From assembly GCA_016218765.1 (NCBI GenBank), contig JACRCZ010000141.1:62001-126000 (forward strand): DNA of 64,000 nt, read 5' to 3'. Positions within the stretch are counted from its first letter, which is position 1; the number at the start of each line of letters is the position of its first letter. The notes below the pieces were generated by a model. It was not told where the DNA came from. It worked only from the letters and a program-made list of their open reading frames with translations, and made no database searches. Below, piece by piece: positions 43,198 through 50,861 of this stretch. This stretch comes from Deltaproteobacteria bacterium (GTDB taxonomy: Bacteria > Myxococcota_A > Polyangia > DRWM01 > JAAZOP01). The position numbers and the translations under genes were made by a program.

Positions 43198-43614
43198 ATG
43201 GGCGCCGCGCGAACGGACTCCGTGGGCCGATGGTACTGCACCGGTTGCCGCTCGCGGCACGACGCGACGGGGGACTGCCCGAGGTGCCCCGGCGAGCCGC
43301 TGCTCGACCTGGCCGACGACGAGGTGCGGCTGATGCTCGAATCCCAGGACGACGCCGCGAAGCGCAAGCGCTACGGCCTGTACGTCGGGATCGGCGCGCT
43401 CTTGGGCGTTCCACTCTTCTTCCTCGGTTCCGTGCTGACCGAGGACGGGCGTGTCGGCCTCGGCATGGGCGTCGCCGGTGCGTTGGCCATCGCCTGGGTC
43501 CTGATGCGCTTCCTCCCGCCCCGGCGCGTCGCACCGCCGATCTCCCAGGCGGAGCTGACCCGCTGGACGGGACGGGTGCGCTACTCGCTCCCGCCGCTCG
43601 ATCCCAACGAGTAG
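43198..43614 (+). CDS. Zinc-ribbon membrane protein
   Basis: 138 residues from ATG 43198. N-terminal zinc ribbon WYCTGCRSRHDATGDCPRC (two CxxC knuckles), then a short acidic helix (VRLMLESQDDAAKRKR), two membrane helices (about 62-78 and 86-104) and a C-terminal tail. Function unknown; perhaps a membrane-associated quality-control or regulatory protein. GGGGGAGGG precedes the ATG. Convergent with the FadL-like gene. Confidence 0.78.
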   Translation: MGAARTDSVGRWYCTGCRSRHDATGDCPRCPGEPLLDLADDEVRLMLESQDDAAKRKRYGLYVGIGALLGVPLFFLGSVLTEDGRVGLGMGVAGALAIAWVLMRFLPPRRVAPPISQAELTRWTGRVRYSLPPLDPNE

Positions 43615-43633
43615 CAGGGCCGCAGCGGCCTGC
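43614..43633. terminator. Hairpin between convergent genes
   Basis: GCAG(G)GGCCGC-A-GCGGCC-TGC in the 24-bp gap between two convergent genes; short stem, no T-run. Confidence 0.35.
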
Positions 43634-43638
43634 TCCCC

Positions 43639-45075
43639 TCAGAACCGCACTTCGATCTCCACCGACGGCATGTGGTTGTAGCCGCCGCCGGCGACGTTGG
43701 CCGGCGGCGACAGGCGGCTCGTCCGGATGTCGCGGGGCACGTAGATCATGAAGATGTACCCCAGCGCCACGCGCCAGTGCTCGTCGATGCGCCAGCGCGC
43801 CCCGGTGGACAGCAGCACCGTCGAGGGCGCCGGGTTGTCCAGGGAGAACGTCTCGTCGGGCACGGGGGAGAGGTCGAACCCCGCGCCGACCATCAGCTCC
43901 AGCTCCGCGAGCCCCGGGGGGCGGAACAGCGCCCCCAACGCGATCTCGAAGCTCACGTCGTCGTCCTTCGGCTGCGAGAGCGACTCGGCCGAGAGCGGCC
44001 GGACGCCGGTCGATCCCGGCGGGTAGACCGGCGTCACCCGCTGCTCGCCGTAGAGCTGGTACAGCCAGAAGCGCGCGTCCAGTCCCAGCTCCATCCACGG
44101 CACCGGCACGACCCGCAAGCCCACGCCGATCGCCGGCGGGATGGGCATCTCCACCACCAGCCCCGACGGCAGGTCGACGCCCAGCGCCGCCAGCTCGTCG
44201 AACGAATCGACCCCCTCGCGCGTCGGGCGCAGCACCAGGGGCCCGGCGAGCTTCGCCGGCGAGGAGAAGCCGAGCGTCAGCGCGGCCGAGATCGGCGGCA
44301 CGGGGGTCCAGAGCACGGAAACCGTCCACGCCGCGCCGTGGTCCTGCCCCGTGAACTCGAACAGCGCGTCGCCGAACGTCCGCTGCACGGCCCGCGCGAC
44401 CGAGGAAGGCGCGTCGCCCGGCTCCGTCAGGGCATCGACGAAGCTCAGCCGCCTGCCGAGCGACAGGCGCATGTACTCGTAGGACACGTTGAAGCCCAGC
44501 GCGAGCCGCTCGCTCACCCGCCACCCCACGGCCGCCGTCGTCGCCAGCACGGCGAAGTACCCCTCGGTCATGAAGTACGACGCCGGACCGCTCGCGCCGT
44601 ACGCGCCCCCGTAGAAGTCCGGCGCGTAGACCGCCACGCCGACGGCGAGGTTGCGCAGATTCTCCGAGACGAACGCCAGATCGGTGCTGAAGCCGAGAAA
44701 CGGGACCACGCCGAAGGTCGATTCCGGCTCGAGCGTCGCTTCGTAGACCCCGTCCGAGCCGACCGGCCACGGGCACGGGTCGCGCCCTTCCTCGCCGCAG
44801 CGCGCCGGGTTGATCTCGGGGAAACGCTCCGGGTCGAGCGCCTGCAGGCGGAAGTCGTTGTCCAGGAACGCCGGCGCTCCGAACAGCTCCAGCCGCGGAC
44901 CGCCCAGGTCCGGCAGCCCCGCCGGGTTGTGGAAGATGGCGGTGACGTCGTCCGGCGAGGCGAGGTTCGCCAGCATCCCGTCGCGCCGGCCCCCGACCAC
45001 CGAGACGTGGAACCCGCCGGCCGTCGCTTCTCCGGCGCCGATCAACGCGGCCACCGCGACCAGCCATCGCGCCAT
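43639..45075 (-). CDS. FadL/OmpP1-like outer-membrane transport protein
   Basis: 478 residues from ATG 45075. Signal peptide to about residue 20 ([10 protein letters not shown]), then [19 protein letters not shown] and [17 protein letters not shown], the N-terminal hatch signature of FadL/OmpP1/TodX proteins. The rest alternates as a beta-barrel and ends in VEIEVRF, a typical C-terminal aromatic strand. Likely takes up hydrophobic compounds across the outer membrane. A weak ribosome site precedes the ATG; it lies 21 bp after the miniprotein gene and may be co-transcribed with it. Confidence 0.88.
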   Translation of the reverse strand: MARWLVAVAALIGAGEATAGGFHVSVVGGRRDGMLANLASPDDVTAIFHNPAGLPDLGGPRLELFGAPAFLDNDFRLQALDPERFPEINPARCGEEGRDPCPWPVGSDGVYEATLEPESTFGVVPFLGFSTDLAFVSENLRNLAVGVAVYAPDFYGGAYGASGPASYFMTEGYFAVLATTAAVGWRVSERLALGFNVSYEYMRLSLGRRLSFVDALTEPGDAPSSVARAVQRTFGDALFEFTGQDHGAAWTVSVLWTPVPPISAALTLGFSSPAKLAGPLVLRPTREGVDSFDELAALGVDLPSGLVVEMPIPPAIGVGLRVVPVPWMELGLDARFWLYQLYGEQRVTPVYPPGSTGVRPLSAESLSQPKDDDVSFEIALGALFRPPGLAELELMVGAGFDLSPVPDETFSLDNPAPSTVLLSTGARWRIDEHWRVALGYIFMIYVPRDIRTSRLSPPANVAGGGYNHMPSVEIEVRF

Positions 45076-45096
45076 GGCAACGCTTTCCAAGTCCCG

Positions 45097-45270
45097 CTAC
45101 TTCTTCCCGTCGGGGAACCCGTAGGCGTTGGACGGCGCGCCGTCGTCGGCGTCGTCCCGCGGCCGCCCGGCGTGCGACCCGCAGTGCCGGCACCGCATGT
45201 TGCACGCCGGCGCGATCTCCCACACGCCCTGCCGCGGAACGTACGTCTTTTCGCGCAGCATCTCGCCCAT
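45097..45270 (-). CDS. 57-residue miniprotein carrying a radical-SAM CX3CX2C loop
   Basis: The reading frame starts [20 protein letters not shown] and contains C23, C27 and C30 in [18 protein letters not shown], the 4Fe-4S loop and first strand of radical SAM/SPASM enzymes. The frame then stops after 57 codons, where relatives run for over 300. GGAGGT (45281-45276) lies five bases before the ATG, an excellent ribosome site. It is either a truncated gene that is still translated or a short metal-binding peptide. Nothing downstream continues the enzyme: the FadL-like gene starts 21 bases later. It was missed by a 60-codon length cut. Confidence 0.65.
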   Translation of the reverse strand: MGEMLREKTYVPRQGVWEIAPACNMRCRHCGSHAGRPRDDADDGAPSNAYGFPDGKK

Positions 45271-45343
45271 GCGGCACCTCCACCGAGCGCGATGAGGATG
45301 ACACGCAGGGCGGTGGCGCGCAATTGGACGGCGGAGAGAGAGG

Positions 45344-45531
45344 TTGGTCGATCGGGGCGAGTGGGTTGATCGGGACGAGTGGGACGAACGGGGCGAGTGG
45401 GTTGAACGGGGCGAGTGGGGTGAACGGGGCGAGTGGGGTGAACGGGACGAGTGGGTTGAACGGGACGAGTGGGTTGAACGGGGCGAGTGGGGTGAACGGG
45501 GCGAGTGGGTTGAACGGGGCGAGTGGGCGGT
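45344..45531. repeat. 18-bp minisatellite, about ten copies
   Basis: Unit CGAGTGGGTTGAACGGGG with C/A and T/G variants, repeated about ten times between the divergent miniprotein and lipoprotein genes. Because 18 is a multiple of three, several frames on both strands stay open, but none has a ribosome site at its start. Confidence 0.9.
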
Positions 45532-45568
45532 GGCCGTGCGCGCGCGGCGGTGCTAGGTTCCAGCACGC

Positions 45569-46381
45569 ATGCGCCTGTTGTTCCCGCTGGCGGTGCTCTT
45601 CGCGACGTCCTGCGCCGTGGCCGAGGACGCTGCGGACGGGTTCGTGCGCGACGTGCGCCGGGACGATGGCGGTGCGGACACGGCTCCGGACGGCGCATCG
45701 GACGGGGACGGCGCGGGCGATGAGGACGGCGCAGATGACGCCGACGCGGGAGCGGACGGCGACGCGGACGGCGGGGGAGATGGGGACGCCGGTGCGGATG
45801 GGGACGCCGTCGAGGACGCGGATGGGGACGCCGGTGCGGATGGGGATGCCGTCGAGGACGCCGGTCCCGACGACGCGGGCGGCGGCGCGATCTGGTTCGA
45901 AATCGACTACAGCGCCGCCTCGTCGCCGTCCTCGCCCGCCTGGACCTTCTCGGCGACGCCGGCCTTCGGCGCCGCCCAATGGGCGACCGAGGGTGCGAGC
46001 ACTCCCGAGGCGTGGGACCGCTGGGACAACATGGCGGTGGTCGACGACCCGATCGGCCGCGCGCTCGAGATCGAATCCGGCGACGAGCTTCAGGTGATGA
46101 TCGGCCTCGAGGAGCTGACGGGATACGACTCCGCGACGGTGCGGCTCGAGGGCCGCAGTCGCTCCACGTCGTCGCACGTCTGGTTCGACGTCACCAACCC
46201 GCTCAGTGGGCGCGGCGTTTCCGGCGAGATGTCGCAGGACTGGACCCTGCACGTCGTGGACCTGGACTTCGGCACTTGTCTCCTGCCGGGCGAGGGGATC
46301 CAGGCGGTGCGCGTGTCGCCGACGAGCGGTGCCCTGGCCCTGGTCCGGCTGCGCGTCACGATCAACGGCGCCTCCTGGTAA
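45569..46381 (+). CDS. Lipoprotein with very acidic linker
   Basis: 270 residues: signal peptide with lipobox ATSC, an Asp/Gly/Ala linker of about 85 residues, and a beta-rich domain of about 170 residues ([13 protein letters not shown] to the end) with no family I know. The linker DNA holds an imperfect tandem duplication around GATGGGGACGCCGTCGAGG. No ribosome site; TAGGTT (45554-45559) ends nine bases before the ATG. Located just after the minisatellite. Confidence 0.72.
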   Translation: MRLLFPLAVLFATSCAVAEDAADGFVRDVRRDDGGADTAPDGASDGDGAGDEDGADDADAGADGDADGGGDGDAGADGDAVEDADGDAGADGDAVEDAGPDDAGGGAIWFEIDYSAASSPSSPAWTFSATPAFGAAQWATEGASTPEAWDRWDNMAVVDDPIGRALEIESGDELQVMIGLEELTGYDSATVRLEGRSRSTSSHVWFDVTNPLSGRGVSGEMSQDWTLHVVDLDFGTCLLPGEGIQAVRVSPTSGALALVRLRVTINGASW

Positions 46382-46391
46382 GCCGCGGCGG

Positions 46392-46419
46392 TTGATACCG
46401 CGCGGACCGGGCTTAGATT
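46392..46419 (+). promoter_or_regulatory. Promoter of the flavoprotein gene
   Basis: TTGATA (46392-46397), 16-bp spacer, TAGATT (46414-46419), about 48 bases before the ATG. Confidence 0.55.
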
Positions 46420-46467
46420 CCCGGCACGGCGACGCGGGAAGAGTCGCCCGGAACTGGAGGTGCCGAG

Positions 46468-47370
46468 ATGGCGGTTACGGAGTACGACGTTGTCGTCGTG
46501 GGCAGCGGCCCGGCCGGTCTGCAGGCGGCGATTCACGCCTCGAGGCGGCGGCTGCGCGTCCTGATCCTGGGACGCGCCGACCGCTCGCATGCCTACCGGG
46601 AGCATATCGACAACCTGTACGGCGTGCAGGACGCGGCCGGCTCGGACCTGGTGCTCATCGGGCGCCAGCAGGCGGAGCAGGCCGGTGCCGTGTTTCTCGA
46701 GGAGGACGCCGTGCGGCTCGATCGCACGGACGCGCGTTTCGTCATCGAGACGGAATCCGGCCTGGCGATGCGGACCAAGTCGATCGTCCTGGCGACCGGG
46801 GCCGCCGTGCCGGAGTCCGGCGTGACCGGGGAGACCGAGTACGTCGGGCGCGGGGTCAGCTACTGCGTCGATTGCGACGCGCCGTTCTTCCAGGGCAAGC
46901 CCGTCGCCGTCGTCGGCGGCGGCTCGGCGGCGATCGAAGGCGCCTTGACCCTCGCCGCGGTGGCGACCGAGGTGCACCTCATCGCGCCGAAGGTCGAGGT
47001 GACCGAGGCGCTCCAGGCGCGTCTGGAGTCCAGCGGCGTGATCCGCCACGTGCCCGACGAGCTGTCGGCCATCGTCGGCGGCGACGGCGTCGAGGCCGTG
47101 GCGACGAAGCGCGGGCGGCGCATCCCCGTCGAGGGCGTGTTCATCGAGCCGGCCGGCCGCGGCGCGCTCGAGCTGAGCCTGCCGCTCGGCCTGCGCCTCG
47201 ATCCCGACGCCGTCGGATTCGTCGTCACCGACGAGAAGCAGGCGACGAACGTGCCCGGCATGTTCGCGGCCGGCGACGTCACGGGCCGCCCGTGGCAGGT
47301 CGCCCGCGCCATCGGGCAGGGCTGCGTCGCGGGCATCGAGGCTGCCCGGTACGCCCAGAGCGTGAGCTGA
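46468..47370 (+). CDS. Thioredoxin-reductase-like flavoprotein
   Basis: 300 residues with two dinucleotide folds: FAD motif VVGSGPAGLQAA (11-22) and NAD(P) motif VVGGGSAAIEGA (148-159). A redox-type CVDC (C133, C136) takes the place of the thioredoxin-reductase CATC; ATGAAVP and MFAAGDVTGRPW (FAD-binding Asp) fit the family. It is probably a class II TrxR-like disulfide oxidoreductase, cytoplasmic. CTGGAGGTGCCGAG precedes the ATG. Its disulfide partner is not in the window. Confidence 0.9.
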   Translation: MAVTEYDVVVVGSGPAGLQAAIHASRRRLRVLILGRADRSHAYREHIDNLYGVQDAAGSDLVLIGRQQAEQAGAVFLEEDAVRLDRTDARFVIETESGLAMRTKSIVLATGAAVPESGVTGETEYVGRGVSYCVDCDAPFFQGKPVAVVGGGSAAIEGALTLAAVATEVHLIAPKVEVTEALQARLESSGVIRHVPDELSAIVGGDGVEAVATKRGRRIPVEGVFIEPAGRGALELSLPLGLRLDPDAVGFVVTDEKQATNVPGMFAAGDVTGRPWQVARAIGQGCVAGIEAARYAQSVS

Positions 47371-47428
47371 GCCGCGCCGACCTTCGTCCTTGCGCGCGCG
47401 CCGTCGCGCGTGCTGAGCTGCCGGCTTG

Positions 47429-48214
47429 ATGCTCCCCCGCGTCCAGCTTTTCGAGTTCAACGACCTTCCCGCCGCGCCCGCCGCCCTCCGGGAGACGATC
47501 GTCGAGGCGCTGGGGCGCGCCTTGCGCTGGGGTCGGGTCGTCCGGGGGCTGGTCGGCCCGTTCCGCGAGTTCCTCGCCGCCTCGGGTGCCGCGGAAGTGC
47601 TGGACCTCTGTTCCGGCACGGGCGCCCCCGCCGTCGTGCTGGCCGACGAGCTGCGGCGTGCCGGCGCGGTCCCTCCACGGATCGTCCTCACCGATCTCTT
47701 CCCTCACCCGGAGGACTGGGAACGCGCTGCCGCCGCGCATCCGGGCGTCATTACCTTCGATCCGACGGGCGTGGACGCGACGCGCATTCCGCCCCGCCTG
47801 TCCCGCGGGCGCGCCCGAGCGGTGATCAACGCCCTGCACCACTTCTCCCCGGCTCTCGCCCGCGACATCCTCGCGGACGCCGTCGAGGGCTCCTCCGGGA
47901 TCTTCATCGCCGAGGCGTTCACGCGGAACCCCTTCGGCTTCCTGCCCATGGCCCCCGCCGGCCTCGCGGCCCTCGCGGTGAATCCGCTCGTCGCTCCCCG
48001 CCGCCGCGCCGCCAAGGCGCTCCTGACCTGGGCCACGCCGGCCGCCCTCCTCGCGTGCGGCTGGGACGGCCTGGCCAGCACCCTGCGCATCCACTCCGAA
48101 GGCGACCTGCGCGCGATGGTCGCTCCTCTCGGCAACCGCTTCCGCTGGGAGTTCCGGACCTACGCCTACCCCCCGTTCGGCCGCGGCACGTGCTTCTTCG
48201 GCGTGCCGCGCTGA
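47429..48214 (+). CDS. Class I SAM-dependent methyltransferase
   Basis: 261 residues from ATG 47429; a TTG immediately before it is less likely. Motif I is VLDLCSGTGAPAVVLA (about 58-73), followed by IVLTDLFPHPEDW (acidic end of strand 2) and ARAVINALHHFSP (strand 4). The C-terminal third has a hydrophobic stretch and a basic MAPAGLAALAVNP region. Substrate unknown. It follows the flavoprotein gene by 58 bp and its last 49 bases overlap the convergent FG-GAP lipoprotein gene. Confidence 0.85.
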   Translation: MLPRVQLFEFNDLPAAPAALRETIVEALGRALRWGRVVRGLVGPFREFLAASGAAEVLDLCSGTGAPAVVLADELRRAGAVPPRIVLTDLFPHPEDWERAAAAHPGVITFDPTGVDATRIPPRLSRGRARAVINALHHFSPALARDILADAVEGSSGIFIAEAFTRNPFGFLPMAPAGLAALAVNPLVAPRRRAAKALLTWATPAALLACGWDGLASTLRIHSEGDLRAMVAPLGNRFRWEFRTYAYPPFGRGTCFFGVPR

Positions 48215-49740
48215 GCGTTGCCGTCCGAGTCCGGTGCGGGCGCTTTCCCGCGGTCGTGGTCACGGTCGCCCACCCCGGCCGACGGGGCGTAGCGGTCGCT
48301 CGTGCCCTCGCCGACCGCCGTGCCGTCGGCCGTCGCCTCGAAGGTCGCGCCCGGCCCGCCGAAGAACACCCACAGCGCCCCGGAGCCGCCCGATCCCGAT
48401 CGGCTGGAGGCCGAGATCACCAGATCCGCGTAGCCGTCGCCGTTCACGTCGCCTGCCGGCCCGACCCACGTCCCGAACCAGCCGCCGCCCAGGGTCCCGC
48501 CGTCGAGGATTGCGTCGGCCGCGTCGTCCGGGCCGGATGTCGGCGCGCCGAGGTACACGCGCACATTGCCGCCCGCCCAGGTCGAGGTGATGGCCAGGTC
48601 GGCGCGCAGGTCGCCGTTCAGGTCGCCCGCGATCGCCAGGTGCGTCCCGAAATCGTCGCCCGCCACGCCCGTCGCCAGCGTAAGGTCCGGGGACGCGCCG
48701 AGTCCCGCCGGCCCGCCGAAGTAGATGCGCACCGACGAGTGGCTGACCATCGCCGCATCGATGCTCATCAGGCTCACGACCACGTCCGCGTAGCCGTCGC
48801 CGTTGAGGTCGCGGTCGCTGGCCCCGGCGGTGAAGTACCACGGCGCCGTCCAGGCCGAGCAGATCGTGCCGGCGCAGGCGCGCACGCGCCACCAGGTTCG
48901 CCGGCCGACGGGAGGCGTCGTCGCGACGGGCAGGTCGGTCGCGGGGCGATGGCTCGTCGTGGCCGTCGTCGTGCCGGCCGTCGAGCCCGCCGGGAAGGCG
49001 GGGTCGTCCGCCAGCTCGAGCTCGTAGGTCACGGCGCCCCCGGTCGGGCTCGTCGACGGCTCCCACGAGAACTCGGGCCGCATCGAGCCCGGCACGAGGA
49101 CGGAACCCACGTACGCCGCGTTCATCGGCCGCCGGAGCACCGGCACCGTGGGGGCGCACGCGGTGTCGTCGAACGAGCAGGCGCCGGTGCATCCCAGGTC
49201 GCCTCCGCCCCAGCCGAACGACTCGCAGTCGCGGTGGGCCAGGTCCGTCCCGTCGCACTCCTCGGAGCCCTCGGCCAATCCGTCGCCGCACGTGCGACAC
49301 GGGCTGTCGTTGATGATCGTGCACCATGCGCAGACCAGCTCGCCCGCCTCGTACCCCCGCGCGATACACGAGTCCCCCCGGAAGTCCGCCCCGTCGCACA
49401 CCTCGGACCCTTCGGCGATCCCGTCGCCGCAGGTCGCCGCGACTTCGCCCTCGTCCCCCCCGTCCTCCGCCGCCCCGTCCTCCTCCGTCGCATCCCCGTC
49501 CGTCCCGTCGGGCGTCGTCCCATCGCCGTCCGGCTCCGTGTCCTCCGCGTCGGCCGTGGCGTCCGCGTCGGCCGTGGCGTCGTGGTCGGCTGCACCGTCA
49601 TCGTTCGGCTCCGCGTCCCGAGCGGTCTCGGCGTCGCCGACATCCGTGTCTTCGCCCCCGTCGTCCCGCGCCGCGTCGTCTCCGCAGCCCACCGCGACCG
49701 CGAGCGATGCCAGCGTCCAGAGCCACACGACCGCGCGCAT
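48166..49740 (-). CDS. FG-GAP-repeat lipoprotein, apparently truncated
   Basis: 524 residues from ATG 49740: signal peptide with lipobox AVGC, an Asp/Ala/Thr linker of about 80 residues, Cys units with TCGDGxAEGSExCDG, a fibronectin-like domain, then FG-GAP repeats with DLNGDGYADVVVS, DLNGDLRADLAIT and DVNGDGYADLVIS. The array breaks off in a fourth unit and ends in a basic tail where the gene overlaps the methyltransferase. Only three complete repeats remain; propellers need seven. An upstream ATG at 49854 has a much better ribosome site (GGGGAGGAGGCGCGG) but would add 38 residues partly encoded by a heptamer repeat. Confidence 0.75.
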   Translation of the reverse strand: MRAVVWLWTLASLAVAVGCGDDAARDDGGEDTDVGDAETARDAEPNDDGAADHDATADADATADAEDTEPDGDGTTPDGTDGDATEEDGAAEDGGDEGEVAATCGDGIAEGSEVCDGADFRGDSCIARGYEAGELVCAWCTIINDSPCRTCGDGLAEGSEECDGTDLAHRDCESFGWGGGDLGCTGACSFDDTACAPTVPVLRRPMNAAYVGSVLVPGSMRPEFSWEPSTSPTGGAVTYELELADDPAFPAGSTAGTTTATTSHRPATDLPVATTPPVGRRTWWRVRACAGTICSAWTAPWYFTAGASDRDLNGDGYADVVVSLMSIDAAMVSHSSVRIYFGGPAGLGASPDLTLATGVAGDDFGTHLAIAGDLNGDLRADLAITSTWAGGNVRVYLGAPTSGPDDAADAILDGGTLGGGWFGTWVGPAGDVNGDGYADLVISASSRSGSGGSGALWVFFGGPGATFEATADGTAVGEGTSDRYAPSAGVGDRDHDRGKAPAPDSDGNAQRGTPKKHVPRPNGG

Positions 49741-49782
49741 CGCCGGTCGGGCTCGGGGCGCGGCCGGGGGCCGCTCGTCAGC

Positions 49783-49810
49783 GGTTGACGGTCGACAGTC
49801 GAGCGTCGAC
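49783..49810. repeat. Four-unit 7-bp repeat (GTCGAC type)
   Basis: GGTTGAC, GGTCGAC, AGTCGAG, CGTCGAC. It lies between two candidate start codons of the FG-GAP lipoprotein gene and would be translated as about LSTLDCRPST from the upstream one. Confidence 0.7.
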
Positions 49811-49814
49811 AGGT

Positions 49815-49833
49815 CCTTCGCCTGCGGCGAAGG
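49815..49833. repeat. Hairpin CCTTCGCC-TGC-GGCGAAGG
   Basis: Perfect 8-bp inverted repeat with a 3-base loop, beside the heptamer array and 20-40 bases from the better ribosome site of the FG-GAP gene; may shape translation or RNA stability. Confidence 0.6.
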
Positions 49834-49942
49834 ATGCGAAGGGTGGTGGAGCATCCGCGCCTCCTCCCCCCGAGGGTGCCTTCACGCTAGCACGCTTCTC
49901 GCAGCGTCGACCATTGCCCGGGTCAAACTGCCGATGATCATC

Positions 49943-49977
49943 GCCTGTTGCCTGTTGCCTGTTGCCTGCTGCCTGTT
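49943..49977. repeat. Five-unit 7-bp repeat (GCCTGTT)
   Basis: GCCTGTT three times, GCCTGCT, GCCTGTT. Intergenic, about 60 bases upstream of the promoter at 50036. Confidence 0.85.
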
Positions 49978-50035
49978 TCCCGCCCGCACACGCCTCGGAA
50001 CCACGCAGGTCAAGTGGATGGCCTCTAGAAACGAA

Positions 50036-50064
50036 TTGACATCTCCGCCCCGCTCAGGCCCCAT
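50036..50064 (+). promoter_or_regulatory. Promoter of the outer-membrane-like protein gene
   Basis: A perfect TTGACA (50036-50041), 17-bp spacer, weak CCCCAT (50059-50064), six bases before the ATG at 50071. The gene has no ribosome site. Confidence 0.4.
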
Positions 50065-50070
50065 CGACGG

Positions 50071-50808
50071 ATGGACCTTCGGCCGCGCGTGCACGCCCGG
50101 TCCGTGGCCGTCGTTCTGGGCGTCGCGCTGGCCCTGCATGCTTCTCCCGCATCCGCAGAGTGGCGTCTCGGCGTCGAGGCCCTCACCGACGTGCCGGTGC
50201 AGTTCGGCGGGCGGGTGTGGGTCGAGTTCCCGTACGGAGTGCGTGTCGACACCTCGCTGGGGTGGCTCCCGGGCCCGTATGTCGACGTCATCAACGCCAT
50301 CGTCGTCGGCCTCGAGGGCTACGACCAGAACACCGCGGACCTCGTCGCCGGCGCCCTCTCGTCGTCGCTCGTCTGGCGCCTGCACGCCGGCTGGCGCCCC
50401 TTGCCGGACTGGGGCTTCTACTTCGAGGCCGGGTACGGCCTGGCCGCCCTCGGCGGCGGGCTCGGCGCCGAGCAGCTCATCACCGCCGCGACCGGCCGCG
50501 CGCCGCCGCACGACGTGCCGGCCGACCGGACGTACGACATCACGTCCCTCGTGCACATGATCGACGTCGAGGTCGGCTGGCAGTGGGCGCTGTTCGACGA
50601 CCGCCTGACCCTGCGCACGGCGATCGGCTTCGCCGGCACGGTCGGCGCCTCGACGACGATCGAGCCGCAGTTCACGCCGCTCACCGCCGACGGCCGGCGA
50701 GGTGTCGAGCAGCTCACCGAGGCCGGCGAGGCGTACCTGGACGACGTCTACACCTCCTACGTCTTCACCCCCGTCGTCACCGCCGCCGTCGGCTACCAGT
50801 TCCTCTGA
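50071..50808 (+). CDS. Outer-membrane beta-barrel-like protein
   Basis: 245 residues. Signal peptide to ASPASA (about residue 29), then alternating strands with Trp/Tyr/Gly (EWRLGVEALTDVPVQFGGR; GWRPLPDWGFYFEAGYGLAAL; VEVGWQWALFDDRLTLRTAIG) ending in VTAAVGYQFL, a C-terminal Phe-type strand. This is the pattern of an outer-membrane barrel; no specific family. The start has no ribosome site, in line with the near-leaderless promoter. Confidence 0.75.
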   Translation: MDLRPRVHARSVAVVLGVALALHASPASAEWRLGVEALTDVPVQFGGRVWVEFPYGVRVDTSLGWLPGPYVDVINAIVVGLEGYDQNTADLVAGALSSSLVWRLHAGWRPLPDWGFYFEAGYGLAALGGGLGAEQLITAATGRAPPHDVPADRTYDITSLVHMIDVEVGWQWALFDDRLTLRTAIGFAGTVGASTTIEPQFTPLTADGRRGVEQLTEAGEAYLDDVYTSYVFTPVVTAAVGYQFL

Positions 50809-50861
50809 TCCCCCGGGCGCTCGCGCCCGCAACCGGCTACAATGCTCCCGCGAGGTGCATC

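Larger units (their letters stand above)
49741..50070. other. 330-bp repeat-rich intergenic region
   Basis: Between the divergent lipoprotein and outer-membrane protein genes. It holds a 7-bp GTCGAC-type array, an 8-bp-stem hairpin, a GCCTGTT array and a promoter, plus the alternative upstream start of the FG-GAP gene. I see no other gene in it. Confidence 0.6.

Noticed and set aside
45344-45531. CRISPR array
   Set aside because: Units are 18 bp, contiguous, with no spacers and no cas genes nearby.
45344-45556. Short coding gene in the minisatellite (GEWVER-type repeats)
   Set aside because: No ribosome site; openness in several frames is explained by the 18-bp unit.
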